64,000 nucleotides of DNA from contig NZ_CP113432.1 of NCBI RefSeq assembly GCF_026686735.1, positions 1,488,001-1,552,000 of the forward strand. Direction: 5' to 3'. Below the pieces are notes generated by a model. It was not told the DNA's origin, ran no database searches, and worked only from the letters and a program-made list of their open reading frames with translations. Positions within the stretch are counted from its first letter, which is position 1; the number at the start of each line of letters is the position of its first letter. The stretch is from Pseudomonas triclosanedens. GTDB taxonomy: Bacteria > Pseudomonadota > Gammaproteobacteria > Pseudomonadales > Pseudomonadaceae. Of this stretch, positions 7,928 through 16,421 are shown in pieces. Both the position numbers and the translations under genes were made by a program.

Positions 7928-9175
7928 TCACTGCAGGGTCAGCGGCTTGCCGGCGGCGCTGCGTTCGGCCTGCCATTCAGCGAGGCTCGGCGCGGCTTCC
8001 TTGCCGTCCATGCGTTCGATGATTTCGAAGTAGTCCTGGTGCAGCCGGTCGCGCAGCACGTCTTCCCGTGGCTTGACCTTGACCACATAGACGCTCTGCA
8101 CGTTCTGGTGGTCGAATGCGCGCCACTGCTGTTCGCCCTTGAGCAAGCTATAGCGGTGGCCTTCCAGCGCCTTGATCAGCGCCTCGCTGTCGAGGCTGCC
8201 ACTGCGCTTGGCGGCGTCGGCCCACTGGTAGACGATGCTGTAGGCCGAGGCGGATGAGCTGGCGGGGTAGACGCCGTAGCGCTCGGCGAAGTCGCGGACG
8301 AACGCCTGGCCGCGCGCCGAGCCTTCGCGCTCGGGCACGCGCCAGGTCCAGGGCTCGGTGCCGATCACACCCTGCATCAGGCCCGGTCCGGCCAGTTCCA
8401 CCATGCTCTGGGTGAGGTTGGGGGCGATGATCTGGTGGTCGCGCGTCACGCCCAGTTCGTCGGCGATGCGCATGGCGTGGACGAGGTCTTCGCCGAACAG
8501 CGCCAGGACCAGTACGTCGGCCTTGCTGGCGGCGGCCTGGGAGAGGGCGTCGCGGTAGTCGGACAGGCGGGCGCCGGGGAACGGCACCTTGATCGACGGA
8601 TGCCGGGCGATGTCCTGCGTGCCGGTGTACTGGCGCAGCGAGCTTTCGGTGGTCAGGCCCCAGGTGTAGTTGGCGGTGATGTAGAAGTAGCGTTTGTCCG
8701 GCAAGGTGCGGTTCAGGTACTGGCCGAGGGCGCGGGCGCTCATCCAGGCGCTGTTGCACTCGCGGAACATGTAGCGCTGGCCGTCCTTGCCGGTGGTGTC
8801 GTTGGAGTAGGTGAGGGTTCCGAAATAGAGCAGCTTCTTCTCCGCGGCGCGCTGCCCGGCGGCGATGGCCACCGCGCTGGAGGCTCCGCCGAAGAGCATG
8901 GCGGCGCCCTCGGCGGCGAGCTCGTCGACATTGCGCACGGCTTTTTCGGGGCGCGAGGCGGTGTCCTTGCTGACCAGCCGCAGCGGCCGGCCCAGTACGC
9001 CGCCGTGGGCGTTGATTTCGTCGATGGCCAAAAGAGCGCCGCGCATCTGCGCGAGACCTTCTTCCTTGTACGATCCGGTGCGCGGGTAGTTGAGGCCGAG
9101 AGTGATCGGCTCGGCGGCCTGCGCCAGGCAGCTGAAGGCAGCCACCAGCGAGAGTGCGGCAGTCAGAAATCGCAT
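7928..9175 (-). CDS. ABC transporter periplasmic substrate-binding protein (Leu/Ile/Val/urea type)
   Basis: Secreted type I periplasmic binding protein, 415 aa. It begins with a signal peptide ending in CLAQAA (cleavage near residue 21), followed by the mature start of the branched-chain amino acid/urea receptor family, [11 protein letters not shown], and a conserved GGVLGRPL block. No permease or ATPase genes are adjacent, so it is an orphan receptor, either sharing an ABC system encoded elsewhere or acting as a sensor input. The ligand cannot be assigned. Start at 9175 has AGGGA upstream, and two overlapping AANAANAA motifs precede it, so catabolite repression of its translation is likely. 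Confidence 0.85.
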   Translation of the reverse strand: MRFLTAALSLVAAFSCLAQAAEPITLGLNYPRTGSYKEEGLAQMRGALLAIDEINAHGGVLGRPLRLVSKDTASRPEKAVRNVDELAAEGAAMLFGGASSAVAIAAGQRAAEKKLLYFGTLTYSNDTTGKDGQRYMFRECNSAWMSARALGQYLNRTLPDKRYFYITANYTWGLTTESSLRQYTGTQDIARHPSIKVPFPGARLSDYRDALSQAAASKADVLVLALFGEDLVHAMRIADELGVTRDHQIIAPNLTQSMVELAGPGLMQGVIGTEPWTWRVPEREGSARGQAFVRDFAERYGVYPASSSASAYSIVYQWADAAKRSGSLDSEALIKALEGHRYSLLKGEQQWRAFDHQNVQSVYVVKVKPREDVLRDRLHQDYFEIIERMDGKEAAPSLAEWQAERSAAGKPLTLQ

Positions 9176-9187
9176 GTTCGTTCCCTG

Positions 9188-9198
9188 TTCTTGTTTTT
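9188..9198 (-). promoter_or_regulatory. Two overlapping CA motifs before the binding-protein gene
   Basis: The minus strand reads AAAAACAAGAA: AAAAACAA and AACAAGAA are both perfect AANAANAA motifs and lie just upstream of the AGGGA ribosome-binding site of the gene starting at 9175. Confidence 0.6.
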
Positions 9199-9308
9199 GG
9201 CGGGTGAAGCGAGTGAACGACTGTGCACAGAGCCGGCGGTGCCGCCCATTGGCTTTTGGTCGTACACCGATGGCGTCAGGCACCTGCGCGGGCGCGTCAG
9301 TCCGTCGA

Positions 9309-9337
9309 TTGACAGGCCCGGCACGCTTACCTAACGT
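9309..9337 (+). promoter_or_regulatory. Probable sigma-70 promoter of ung
   Basis: Perfect -35 TTGACA (9309-9314), 17-bp spacer and -10 TAACGT (9332-9337). The ung start is 29 bp further on. Confidence 0.5.
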
Positions 9338-9365
9338 GGCGCGCTTGCGAGACTGTGGGGATCCC

Positions 9366-10055
9366 ATGAACGACGATCGGATAAAACTGGAAGCGAGCTG
9401 GAAGGAAGCCCTGCGCGAGGAGTTCGACAAGCCCTACATGCAGCGACTGGGCGAGTTCCTGCGTACGGAAAAGGCTGCCGGTAAGGTGATCTATCCGCCC
9501 GGCCCGCTGATCTTCAACGCGCTCAACACCACCCCGCTGGAAAAGGTGAAGGTGGTGATCATCGGCCAGGACCCGTACCACGGCCCCGGCCAGGCCCACG
9601 GCTTGTGCTTCTCGGTGCAGCCGGGCGTGCCGACGCCGCCATCGCTGCAGAACATCTATAAGGAGTTGCAGCGCGACCTCAACCTGCCGATCCCCAGCCA
9701 CGGCTACCTGCAGTACTGGGCGGAACAGGGTGTGCTGCTGCTCAACACGTCGCTCACCGTCGAGCAGGCGCGCGCCGGCTCCCACGCGAATGCGGGCTGG
9801 CAGCCATTCACCGACAAGGTGATCGAGGTGGTCAGCCAGCGCTGCGAGAACCTGGTATTCCTGCTCTGGGGTTCCCATGCGCAGAGCAAGCAGAAGCTGA
9901 TCGACGGGCAGAAGCACCTGGTGCTCAAGTCGGCGCATCCCTCGCCGCTGTCGGCGTATCGCGGCTTCCTCGGCAACGGCCATTTCAGCCGTACCAACAA
10001 GTTTCTCGAACAGCACGGCCTGGCGCCGATCGACTGGGCCTTGCCGCCGCTCTGA
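9366..10055 (+). CDS. ung: Uracil-DNA glycosylase, family 1
   Basis: Removes uracil from DNA as the first step of base excision repair. The 229-aa protein has the water-activating motif GQDPYHG (67-73, catalytic Asp69), the uracil-recognition segment LLLNTSLTV, and the DNA-intercalation motif [13 protein letters not shown] starting at catalytic His191. Length and motifs match family-1 UNG fully. The ATG at 9366 is the first Met of the conserved N-terminus. It is a single-gene unit with its own promoter and is convergent with the abrB gene. Confidence 0.97.
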   Translation: MNDDRIKLEASWKEALREEFDKPYMQRLGEFLRTEKAAGKVIYPPGPLIFNALNTTPLEKVKVVIIGQDPYHGPGQAHGLCFSVQPGVPTPPSLQNIYKELQRDLNLPIPSHGYLQYWAEQGVLLLNTSLTVEQARAGSHANAGWQPFTDKVIEVVSQRCENLVFLLWGSHAQSKQKLIDGQKHLVLKSAHPSPLSAYRGFLGNGHFSRTNKFLEQHGLAPIDWALPPL

Positions 10056-10068
10056 GGTTCGCTCTCGG

Positions 10069-10099
10069 AAAAAAAGAGGCCCGCGCGGGGGGCGGGCCT
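10069..10099 (-). terminator. Rho-independent terminator of the tct-abrB operon
   Basis: On the minus strand an 8-bp stem (AGGCCCGC/GCGGGCCT, loop of 7) is followed by a run of T residues (plus-strand A-run 10069-10075), 42 bases beyond the abrB stop. The two convergent genes, ung and abrB, share this gap. Confidence 0.85.
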
Positions 10100-10140
10100 T
10101 GAAAGTCGCCGGGAAACTCAGCCCGGCGAGCGTGGCACTT

Positions 10141-11184
10141 CTACTCCAACGCCTCGGCGCGACGTTGCCAGAGACGGAAACAGGGTTCTGCCAGGAACAG
10201 CACCAGCAGCAGGCGCAATACCTGCAATGCGGTGACCAGCGGAACCGAGAGCTGCAGCGCTTCGGCCGTCAGGCTCAGTTCGGCGATGCCGCCGGGCATC
10301 ATGCCGAGCATCAGCGACTGGTGATCCAGCGGGCCGAGCCAGCCGATCAACTCCGCCACCAGCGCCGCCACAAGCATCATCCACAAGGTGCAGACCAGGC
10401 TGCGGCCCACGAAAGCCGGGGCACTGCGGAAGAAACTGCGGTTGAAATGACAGCCCAGGGCGCTGCCGATCAGCCATTGCCCCAGTGAGCTGCTGCCCGC
10501 CGGCAGACCGATCTGCAGGTCGGCGGCGATGGCCGCGATGGCGCTCACCAGCAGCGGCCCGAGCAGCCAGGGGTTGGGCTGGCGCAGCTTCTGCCAGAGC
10601 AGTGCGACCAGCGCACCGGCGGGCAGCAGCAAGGCCAGCCAGGACCAGTCGACGTGGCTTGCGTGCGTCGTCGGCGCCGGCGTTTCCAGCAGCCAGGCGA
10701 AGGCTGCCGGTACCAGCAGTACTACCAGCAGCAGGCGCAGGCTCTGCGCTGCCGCCACCCGGCTGGACTGCGCGCCGTGGCGCAGCCCGAGGTTGACCAT
10801 TTCGCTGGCGCCGCCGGGCATGCTGGCGAAGAACGCGGTGGCGCGGTCCTCGCCGGCACGCCGCAGCAGGACGATGGCGGCGAGGCTCGACAGTGTGGTG
10901 GCGAGCGCACCGATCACGACGATGGCGCCGTGGTTCAGTACCTGCTCGACCACTGCCGGAGTGAAGTGCAGGCCGATGCCGGTACCCACCACCCATTGCC
11001 CGGCCTTGCGCGCACCGGGGACTTCCGCCAGTTGCCAGTCGAACAGGCAGCGGCTGAGCATCACCGCCAGCAACGAGCCGATCATCCACGGCAGCGGCCA
11101 GCCGACCAGACTGGCCAGCCAGCCGCCAATGGCGCCGATCAGGGGCGTTGCCCAGAACAGGCGCCAGTTGGCCACGTTACGCAT
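10141..11184 (-). CDS. AbrB-family membrane protein
   Basis: Polytopic inner-membrane protein of 347 aa with the internally duplicated AbrB-family domain (family name from E. coli AbrB, unrelated to the Bacillus regulator). Each half carries a glycine-rich start (GGWLASLVGWPLPWMIG; later GLPAGSSSLGQWLIG), and conserved pieces such as SMPGGASEM in the first half and GMMPGGIAEL in the second are visible. About nine to ten membrane segments can be drawn. Its ATG overlaps the tctA stop by 8 bases, so it is translationally coupled to the tricarboxylate transporter. The biochemical function of the family is not established; a role connected to tricarboxylate transport is only suggested by context. 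Confidence 0.85.
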   Translation of the reverse strand: MRNVANWRLFWATPLIGAIGGWLASLVGWPLPWMIGSLLAVMLSRCLFDWQLAEVPGARKAGQWVVGTGIGLHFTPAVVEQVLNHGAIVVIGALATTLSSLAAIVLLRRAGEDRATAFFASMPGGASEMVNLGLRHGAQSSRVAAAQSLRLLLVVLLVPAAFAWLLETPAPTTHASHVDWSWLALLLPAGALVALLWQKLRQPNPWLLGPLLVSAIAAIAADLQIGLPAGSSSLGQWLIGSALGCHFNRSFFRSAPAFVGRSLVCTLWMMLVAALVAELIGWLGPLDHQSLMLGMMPGGIAELSLTAEALQLSVPLVTALQVLRLLLVLFLAEPCFRLWQRRAEALE

Positions 11185-12694
11185 CCGCCAGTTCGACCTG
11201 GGCGCGGCGGGTGCGCTTGCGCCAGGCGCGGTACAGCGGCAGGACGAGCATCAGCGCGACCAGTGCCCAGGTGCCGAGGGTGATCGGGCTGGACCAGAGG
11301 ATGCCCAGCTCGCCGTTGGAGATCGACAGCGCGCGGCGCAGGTTCTGCTCCATGAGCCCGCCGAGGATGAAGCCCAGCAACAGCGGCGACAGCGGGAAGT
11401 CCAGCTTGCGCAGGATGTAGCCGAGGATGCCGATGGCGACCATCAGGAACAGGTCGAAGGTGGTGGCGTGGACGGCGAACACCCCGATGGCGGTGATGAT
11501 CGCGATGGCCGGCACCAGTGCCCAGTTCGGCACGGCGAGGATGCGGGTGAACACGCGGACCATCGGTACGTTGAGGATGATCAGCATGACGTTGGCGACG
11601 AACAGCGAGGCGATCAGGCCCCAGACGATGTCCGGCTGCTCCTGGAACAGCAGCGGGCCAGGGGTGATGTTGTACAGGGTCAGCGCGCCGATCATCACCG
11701 CGGTGGTGCCCGAGCCGGGAACGCCTAGGGTCAGCATAGGCACCATCGCGCCGCAGACGGATGCGCCGATGGCGGTCTCCGGGGCGGCCAGGCCGCGCAT
11801 GTCACCCTGGCCGAACTTGCCTTTGTCGCCGGCCATTTTCTTCTCGGTCATGTAGGCCACGGCGCTGGCCAGCGTGGCGCCGGCTCCGGGCAGCACGCCA
11901 ATGACGAAGCCGAGCACCCCGCAACGCAGGTTCACGAGGGCGACCGATGCGGCTTCCTTGACGTTGAACAGCATGCGGCCGCTGGCTTCCACCATCTTGT
12001 GGCCGTGGTGGGTTTTTTCCAGCAGCAGGAGGATTTCGCTCACCGAGAACAGGCCCAGTACCAGCACGACGAACTGGATGCCGTCGGATACGTGGATGCT
12101 GTCGAAAGTGAAACGGTACACGCCGCTGTTGGCGTCGATGCCGACGCTGGACAGGAACAGGCCGAGCAGGGCGGCCAGCAGGGTCTTCAGCGGACGGTCG
12201 CCGGCCAGGCCGCCGAGGGCGACGATGGCGAAGACCATCAGCACGAAGTATTCGGCCGGACCGAAGGCGATCGCCCAGTTGGCCAGCAGCGGGGCGAACA
12301 GCACCATGCCGCAGGTAGCGATGAAGGCACCGATGAACGAACTCCAGGCCGACAGCGACAGCGCCACGCCGGCCATGCCCTTGCGTGCCATCGGGTAGCC
12401 GTCGAGGGTGGTCATCACGGTGGAGGCTTCCCCCGGAATGTTCAGCAGGATCGAGGAGATCCGTCCGCCGTATTCGCAGCCCAGGTACACAGCCGCCAGC
12501 AGGATCAGCGCCGATTCCGGCGGCAGGCCGAGGGCGAAGGCCACTGGAATCAGCAGGGCTACGCCGTTGATCGGACCAAGGCCGGGGAGCAGGCCGACGA
12601 CGGTGCCGATCAGGGTGCCGATCAGCGCGGTGACGAGGTTGTAGGGGCTCAGGGCGACACCGAAGCCCTGGCCGAGGTAGCTCAGCGTTTCCAT
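11177..12694 (-). CDS. tctA: Tripartite tricarboxylate transporter, large membrane subunit TctA
   Basis: Large permease of the TctABC secondary transporter, which imports citrate and related tricarboxylates using a periplasmic binding protein. The 505-aa protein has the characteristic first-half motif GLLPGLGPINGVALLIP and the repeated second-half motif GVLPGAGATLASAVAY, plus the conserved CEYGGRISSILLNIPGEAS and GVPGSGTTAVM. Around 11-12 membrane segments are evident. Start at 12694 is the conserved METL beginning. It lies 10 bp after tctB and is coupled to abrB downstream. Confidence 0.95.
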   Translation of the reverse strand: METLSYLGQGFGVALSPYNLVTALIGTLIGTVVGLLPGLGPINGVALLIPVAFALGLPPESALILLAAVYLGCEYGGRISSILLNIPGEASTVMTTLDGYPMARKGMAGVALSLSAWSSFIGAFIATCGMVLFAPLLANWAIAFGPAEYFVLMVFAIVALGGLAGDRPLKTLLAALLGLFLSSVGIDANSGVYRFTFDSIHVSDGIQFVVLVLGLFSVSEILLLLEKTHHGHKMVEASGRMLFNVKEAASVALVNLRCGVLGFVIGVLPGAGATLASAVAYMTEKKMAGDKGKFGQGDMRGLAAPETAIGASVCGAMVPMLTLGVPGSGTTAVMIGALTLYNITPGPLLFQEQPDIVWGLIASLFVANVMLIILNVPMVRVFTRILAVPNWALVPAIAIITAIGVFAVHATTFDLFLMVAIGILGYILRKLDFPLSPLLLGFILGGLMEQNLRRALSISNGELGILWSSPITLGTWALVALMLVLPLYRAWRKRTRRAQVELADA

Positions 12695-12704
12695 GTATCG
12701 ATCC

Positions 12705-13172
12705 TCACAGCAGGGGGTCGAGAACGCCCAGCGGCAGCGGGACATCCAGGGTGCGGTCGAACAGCAGGTACATGCCGATGGCGAGCAGCGATGCGGTGAT
12801 CACGCTGGGCAATGGGCGGCCGCCGTAGACCATTGCGATGAAGGCGCCGATCAGCGCGCTCGACGGGATGAAGCCGAGCGGCTCGAAGAGGCCGGCGTAG
12901 ACCGTCAGCAGTGCGACGCAGAGCACTACCTTGAGCAGCAATGCGCCTTCGAGTGCCGGCTCGTCTTCTTCGCGATGGATCGGCGTGGGCCGCACGATCA
13001 GCCAGGCGAGGCCGGCGGCCATCAGGCCAAGGCAGAGCAGCGGGTAGGCGCGCGGGCCGACCGGTTCGTAGGAAAACGGTGCCTGGTAGTTCCAGGCGAT
13101 CAGGGCGAACGTGACGCAGGCGATCAGCCAGGCGCCGGCGAACAGCCGCTGGTAGAGGCTGGTTTGCGACAT
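12705..13172 (-). CDS. tctB: Tripartite tricarboxylate transporter, small membrane subunit TctB
   Basis: Small integral membrane subunit of TctABC, 155 aa. It has four hydrophobic segments (about residues 8-28, 43-60, 77-93 and 118-140), the usual TctB topology, with the family's hydrophilic charged loop (HREEDEPA) between the second and third. Sequence conservation in this subunit is weak in general, so the assignment rests on size, topology and its place between tctC and tctA. Start at 13172 is preceded by AGGAG. Confidence 0.92.
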   Translation of the reverse strand: MSQTSLYQRLFAGAWLIACVTFALIAWNYQAPFSYEPVGPRAYPLLCLGLMAAGLAWLIVRPTPIHREEDEPALEGALLLKVVLCVALLTVYAGLFEPLGFIPSSALIGAFIAMVYGGRPLPSVITASLLAIGMYLLFDRTLDVPLPLGVLDPLL

Positions 13173-13226
13173 GGGAAAGACTCCTGCGTCGCCGGGCGCA
13201 CTGGCCCGGCGACGCCGCACGGGGCG

Positions 13227-14204
13227 TTACTGGATGAGGCCGAACTCGCGGGCGAGCAGCTTGTACTGGGCGACCTGCTGCTTGACGTAGGCGTCCAGCT
13301 CCGGGCCTGTCATGGCGAAGGGGAACAGCTCGCGCTGGTCGCGCAGCTTGGCGAAGTCTTCGGAGGCCAGCAGCTTGTCGAAGGCGTCTTTCCAGAACGC
13401 ATAGTCCTCCTCGCTCACCTTCGGCCCGAGGTAGAAGCCGCGCACCACCGGCCAGACGATGTCGTAGCCTTGTTCCTTGGCGGTGGGGATGTCGGTCATG
13501 CCTTCATCCTTCAGGCGTTCCTCGGCGAACACCGCCAGCAGGCGCATCTTGCCGGCGCGGATATGCGGCATGGAGTCGGAGATGTCGGTACTGCCGACCT
13601 GGATGTGCCCGCCCAGCAGCGCGGTGGCGATCTCGCCGCCGCCTTCGAGGGCTACGTAGCGCAGTTGCCTGGGGTCGATGCCGGCGGCCTTGGCGATCAG
13701 CGCGGTCTGCATCCAGTCCTGGCTGCCGACGGTGCCGCCGGAGCCGATCACCACCTTGCTCGGGTCGGTCTTCAGTGCGGTGACCAGGTCGCCGAGGTTC
13801 TTGTACGGCGAGTCCGCCGGCACGGCGATGGCGCCGTAGCTGGTGCCGACCGCCGCCAGCCACTTTACGGCGTTCTCGTCGAAGCGGCCGAACTTGCCCT
13901 GGGCAAGGTTCAGCAGCGAGCCGCTGGAAAACGCCGTGATGGTGTTGCCGTCGGCGGGACGCTGGGCGACCACCGCGTTATAGGCCACGGCGCCAACGCC
14001 GCCGGGCATGTAGGTGACGCGCATCGGCTTGGACAACAGCTTCTCGTCGACCAGGGCGCTTTGCGCCAGCTTGCAGGTGAGGTCGAAGCCGCCGCCGGGT
14101 GAGGCGGGGGCGATGCATTCCGGGCGCTTGGGCTCGGCGATCAGGCTACCGGCGAACAGCAAGGTGGCGCCGGCCAGGGTCAGGTTGCGCAGGACAGTGG
14201 ACAT
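13227..14204 (-). CDS. tctC: Tricarboxylate-binding periplasmic receptor TctC
   Basis: Periplasmic solute receptor of the TctABC system, 325 aa, with a signal peptide (residues 1 to about 23, ending LIA). The mature protein shows the TctC/Bug family signature PGGGFD near the N-terminus and the later MPGGVGA and SGGTVGSQ segments that line the carboxylate pocket. It follows opdH by 28 bp and precedes tctB by 54 bp. A near-match (7 of 8) to the CA motif lies before its AGAGGAA ribosome-binding site. Expected ligand is citrate or cis-aconitate, as for the orthologous P. aeruginosa system. Confidence 0.94.
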   Translation of the reverse strand: MSTVLRNLTLAGATLLFAGSLIAEPKRPECIAPASPGGGFDLTCKLAQSALVDEKLLSKPMRVTYMPGGVGAVAYNAVVAQRPADGNTITAFSSGSLLNLAQGKFGRFDENAVKWLAAVGTSYGAIAVPADSPYKNLGDLVTALKTDPSKVVIGSGGTVGSQDWMQTALIAKAAGIDPRQLRYVALEGGGEIATALLGGHIQVGSTDISDSMPHIRAGKMRLLAVFAEERLKDEGMTDIPTAKEQGYDIVWPVVRGFYLGPKVSEEDYAFWKDAFDKLLASEDFAKLRDQRELFPFAMTGPELDAYVKQQVAQYKLLAREFGLIQ

Positions 14205-14232
14205 GGGCAATTCCTCTCTTGTTGTCGTGGGT

Positions 14233-15534
14233 TTACCAGATCGCCAGCGAGTAGCTGAGGTAGACGCGGGTTTCGTCGGCATCGCGGGCGAAACTCGACC
14301 GATAGGTGGCGTTGCGCAGGCGCACTGCGACGTCCTTCAACGGGCCGCTCTGGACTGTGTATTTCAGGTCGGTGTTGCGTTCCCACTCCTTGCCATGACC
14401 GTCCATGCCGTTGATTTTGGCATCGTCGCCGCTGATGTAGCGGTTCATCAGGGTCAGACCGGGAAGGCCGACGCCGGCGAAGTCGAAGTCGTGGCGCAGT
14501 TGCCAGGATCGCTCGTCGGTGTCGGCGAAGTCGCCGATCTGCACGAAGTTCACCAGGTAGGGGTTGCTGCCGTCGATATACGGGAAGGCGGTGTCGCCGC
14601 TCATCTGCTGCCAGCCGGCGCTGAACTTGTTGGAGCCCAGGGCGTAGCTGAACATGCTGTTGAAGGCACGGTTGTCGATCTTGCCGCCACGGGCCGCACC
14701 CTCGTCGTCGCTGATCGCCAGACGCACGTCGGCGCTCAGTTTTCCTTCGCCGAAAGGAAAGCTGGCGAGCATGCCGACGAAGTGCTGGCGGTAGACGTCG
14801 TCCAGGGATGCGTAGTGATAGCGGCCGGTGAGGTTGTCGGTGAACTTGTAGTCGCCGCCGGCGAGGTCGTAATGATCGCCTTCGGCACTGCCGCCGGAGA
14901 ATCGGCGGTTCTTGTTGTTCAACGCGAGGTCCTGGAAGTCGGTGGAGTCGCGGTCCTTGGCTTTTTCCAGGCGCCCGCCGGTGAAGTCCAGGCCGGGCAG
15001 GTCGGTGGAGTTGAGCAGGCCGCCTTCGAAGGTTTGCGGGAACAGGCGGCTGTCGTTGGGCTGCAGGGTCGGCAGGTCGGGGATCAGGCTGCCGATCTTC
15101 AGTTCGGTCTCGGAGACCTTGAACTTGGCGGTGAGGCCGAGCTTGCTGTACTCGTCGGCGGCGCGGCCGTCGTCGTGGGTCGGCAGCAGGCCGGTGCCGG
15201 TGCGGTCCGGGCTGGAGTCGAGCTTGAGGCCGAGCATGCCCATTGCATCCAGGCCTACGCCGATGGTGCCGGGGGTGTAGCCGGACTGGAAGTCGAGGAT
15301 GAAACCCTGCGCCCATTCTTCACGCTTGGACTGGCCGGAGCCGTCGCGGAAATCGCGGTTGAAGTAGATGTTCTGGGTGCTGAGCTTGGCGCTGCTGTCT
15401 TCGAAGAAGCCGGCGGCGTTGCACATTGGCGCAAGACCGGCGAGGGCCAGCAGGGCGCTTGCGCGGGCAGGTGTCGTACAGGCAGGTAAAGGCTTGCGGG
15501 CAGCCAGTGCAGCCAGGGGCTGGACAGTGGACAT
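14233..15534 (-). CDS. opdH: OprD-family outer-membrane porin OpdH (tricarboxylate)
   Basis: Outer-membrane substrate-specific channel of the OprD/OccK family, 433 aa, with a signal peptide ending CNA-A near residue 36. The mature start AGFFEDSSAKLSTQNIYFNRD is the family hallmark (18-stranded barrel), and the last residue pattern YLSYSLAIW ends in an aromatic residue as required for barrel assembly. Being the first gene of the tctC-tctB-tctA operon and divergent from tctDE identifies it as OpdH, which lets citrate, isocitrate and aconitate across the outer membrane. Start at 15534 has GGAG upstream and a perfect CA motif before it. Confidence 0.93.
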   Translation of the reverse strand: MSTVQPLAALAARKPLPACTTPARASALLALAGLAPMCNAAGFFEDSSAKLSTQNIYFNRDFRDGSGQSKREEWAQGFILDFQSGYTPGTIGVGLDAMGMLGLKLDSSPDRTGTGLLPTHDDGRAADEYSKLGLTAKFKVSETELKIGSLIPDLPTLQPNDSRLFPQTFEGGLLNSTDLPGLDFTGGRLEKAKDRDSTDFQDLALNNKNRRFSGGSAEGDHYDLAGGDYKFTDNLTGRYHYASLDDVYRQHFVGMLASFPFGEGKLSADVRLAISDDEGAARGGKIDNRAFNSMFSYALGSNKFSAGWQQMSGDTAFPYIDGSNPYLVNFVQIGDFADTDERSWQLRHDFDFAGVGLPGLTLMNRYISGDDAKINGMDGHGKEWERNTDLKYTVQSGPLKDVAVRLRNATYRSSFARDADETRVYLSYSLAIW

Positions 15535-15550
15535 GTGTGGTCTCCGATTT

Positions 15551-15558
15551 TTGTTGTT
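15551..15558 (-). promoter_or_regulatory. CA motif before opdH
   Basis: Minus strand AACAACAA, a perfect AANAANAA motif, six bases upstream of the GGAG of opdH. This fits Hfq/Crc repression of tricarboxylate uptake. Confidence 0.6.
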
Positions 15559-15631
15559 GTCACGAAAGGGCACCACGCCGCCTTTCGCTTTGAGCAGTCT
15601 TCGCCGCTTGGGGGCGATGCTAACGGGCTAA

Positions 15632-15686
15632 GCTTTCACCAGGCTTTCAGCTACCTTTCGCAGTCTTTTCAGCGAATTTCGCCCAT
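15632..15686. promoter_or_regulatory. Helically phased CTTTC repeats, probable TctD binding region
   Basis: Four consecutive 11-base units share the core: GCTTTCACCAG, GCTTTCAGCTA, CCTTTCGCAGT and CTTTTCAGCGA. A weaker fifth (ATTTCGCCCAT) is shifted by one base. OmpR-type response regulators bind direct repeats with 10-11 bp spacing, so this is the likely operator shared by opdH and tctD. Confidence 0.55.
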
Positions 15687-15749
15687 TCACAGCGGCGTGC
15701 GGATGGGTAAACTGCGGTCCCGATCCTGCTGCCCGAGGGGTAGATCCGC

Positions 15750-16421
15750 GTGCGAATTCTTCTGGTCGAAGACCATCCCCAACTGGGCGAAAGCGTCGCC
15801 CAGGCGCTCAAGGGCGCAGGCTGGACCGTGGATCTGCTGCAGGATGGTGTCGCCGCGGACCTGGCCCTGGCCAGTGAGGACTACGCCCTGGCGATCCTCG
15901 ATGTCGGCCTGCCGCGGATGGACGGTTTCCAGGTGCTGGCGCGTTTGCGCGAGCGTGGCAAGACGCTGCCGGTGCTGATGCTCACCGCGCGCGGCGAAGT
16001 CCGCGATCGTGTGCACGGGCTGAACCTGGGCGCCGACGATTACCTGGCCAAGCCGTTCGAGCTGACCGAGCTGGAGGCGCGGGTGAAGGCGCTGCTGCGG
16101 CGCAGTGTGCTCGGTGGCGAGCAGCAGCAACGGTGCGGCGAGTTGGTCTACGACCTTGGCGCGCGGCGTTTTTCGCTGGCCGGGCAGGCGATGAATCTGA
16201 CGTCCCGCGAGCAAGCGGTGCTGGAGGCGCTGATCGCCCGTCCCGGCCGGGTGATGAGCAAGGAGCAACTGGCGGCACAGGTGTTCGGCCTGGACCAGGA
16301 CGCCAGCGCCGATGCCATCGAAATCTATGTGCACCGTCTGCGCAAGAAGCTGGAAGGCAGCTCGGTGCGTATCGTCACCTTCCGTGGTCTGGGCTATCTG
16401 CTTGAGGCTCAGGATGGCTGA
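15750..16421 (+). CDS. tctD: Response regulator TctD (OmpR family)
   Basis: Two-component response regulator of 223 aa that controls tricarboxylate uptake. The receiver domain has the acidic pair Glu7/Asp8, phosphoacceptor Asp51 (ILDVGLPRMDG), Thr79 and Lys101 (DYLAKPF). The C-terminal domain is an OmpR/PhoB winged helix with the typical LTSREQAVLEAL and EIYVHRLRKKLE segments. The start is GTG at 15750, at the family's MRILLVEDHP beginning. It overlaps tctE by 8 bases. The phased repeats upstream suggest autoregulation together with control of opdH-tctCBA. Confidence 0.95.
   Translation: MRILLVEDHPQLGESVAQALKGAGWTVDLLQDGVAADLALASEDYALAILDVGLPRMDGFQVLARLRERGKTLPVLMLTARGEVRDRVHGLNLGADDYLAKPFELTELEARVKALLRRSVLGGEQQQRCGELVYDLGARRFSLAGQAMNLTSREQAVLEALIARPGRVMSKEQLAAQVFGLDQDASADAIEIYVHRLRKKLEGSSVRIVTFRGLGYLLEAQDG

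Noticed and set aside
14014..15489. Long open frame on the plus strand across opdH and the tctC start
   Set aside because: It is antisense to opdH, lacks any recognisable domain, and is explained by high GC at third codon positions of the real gene.
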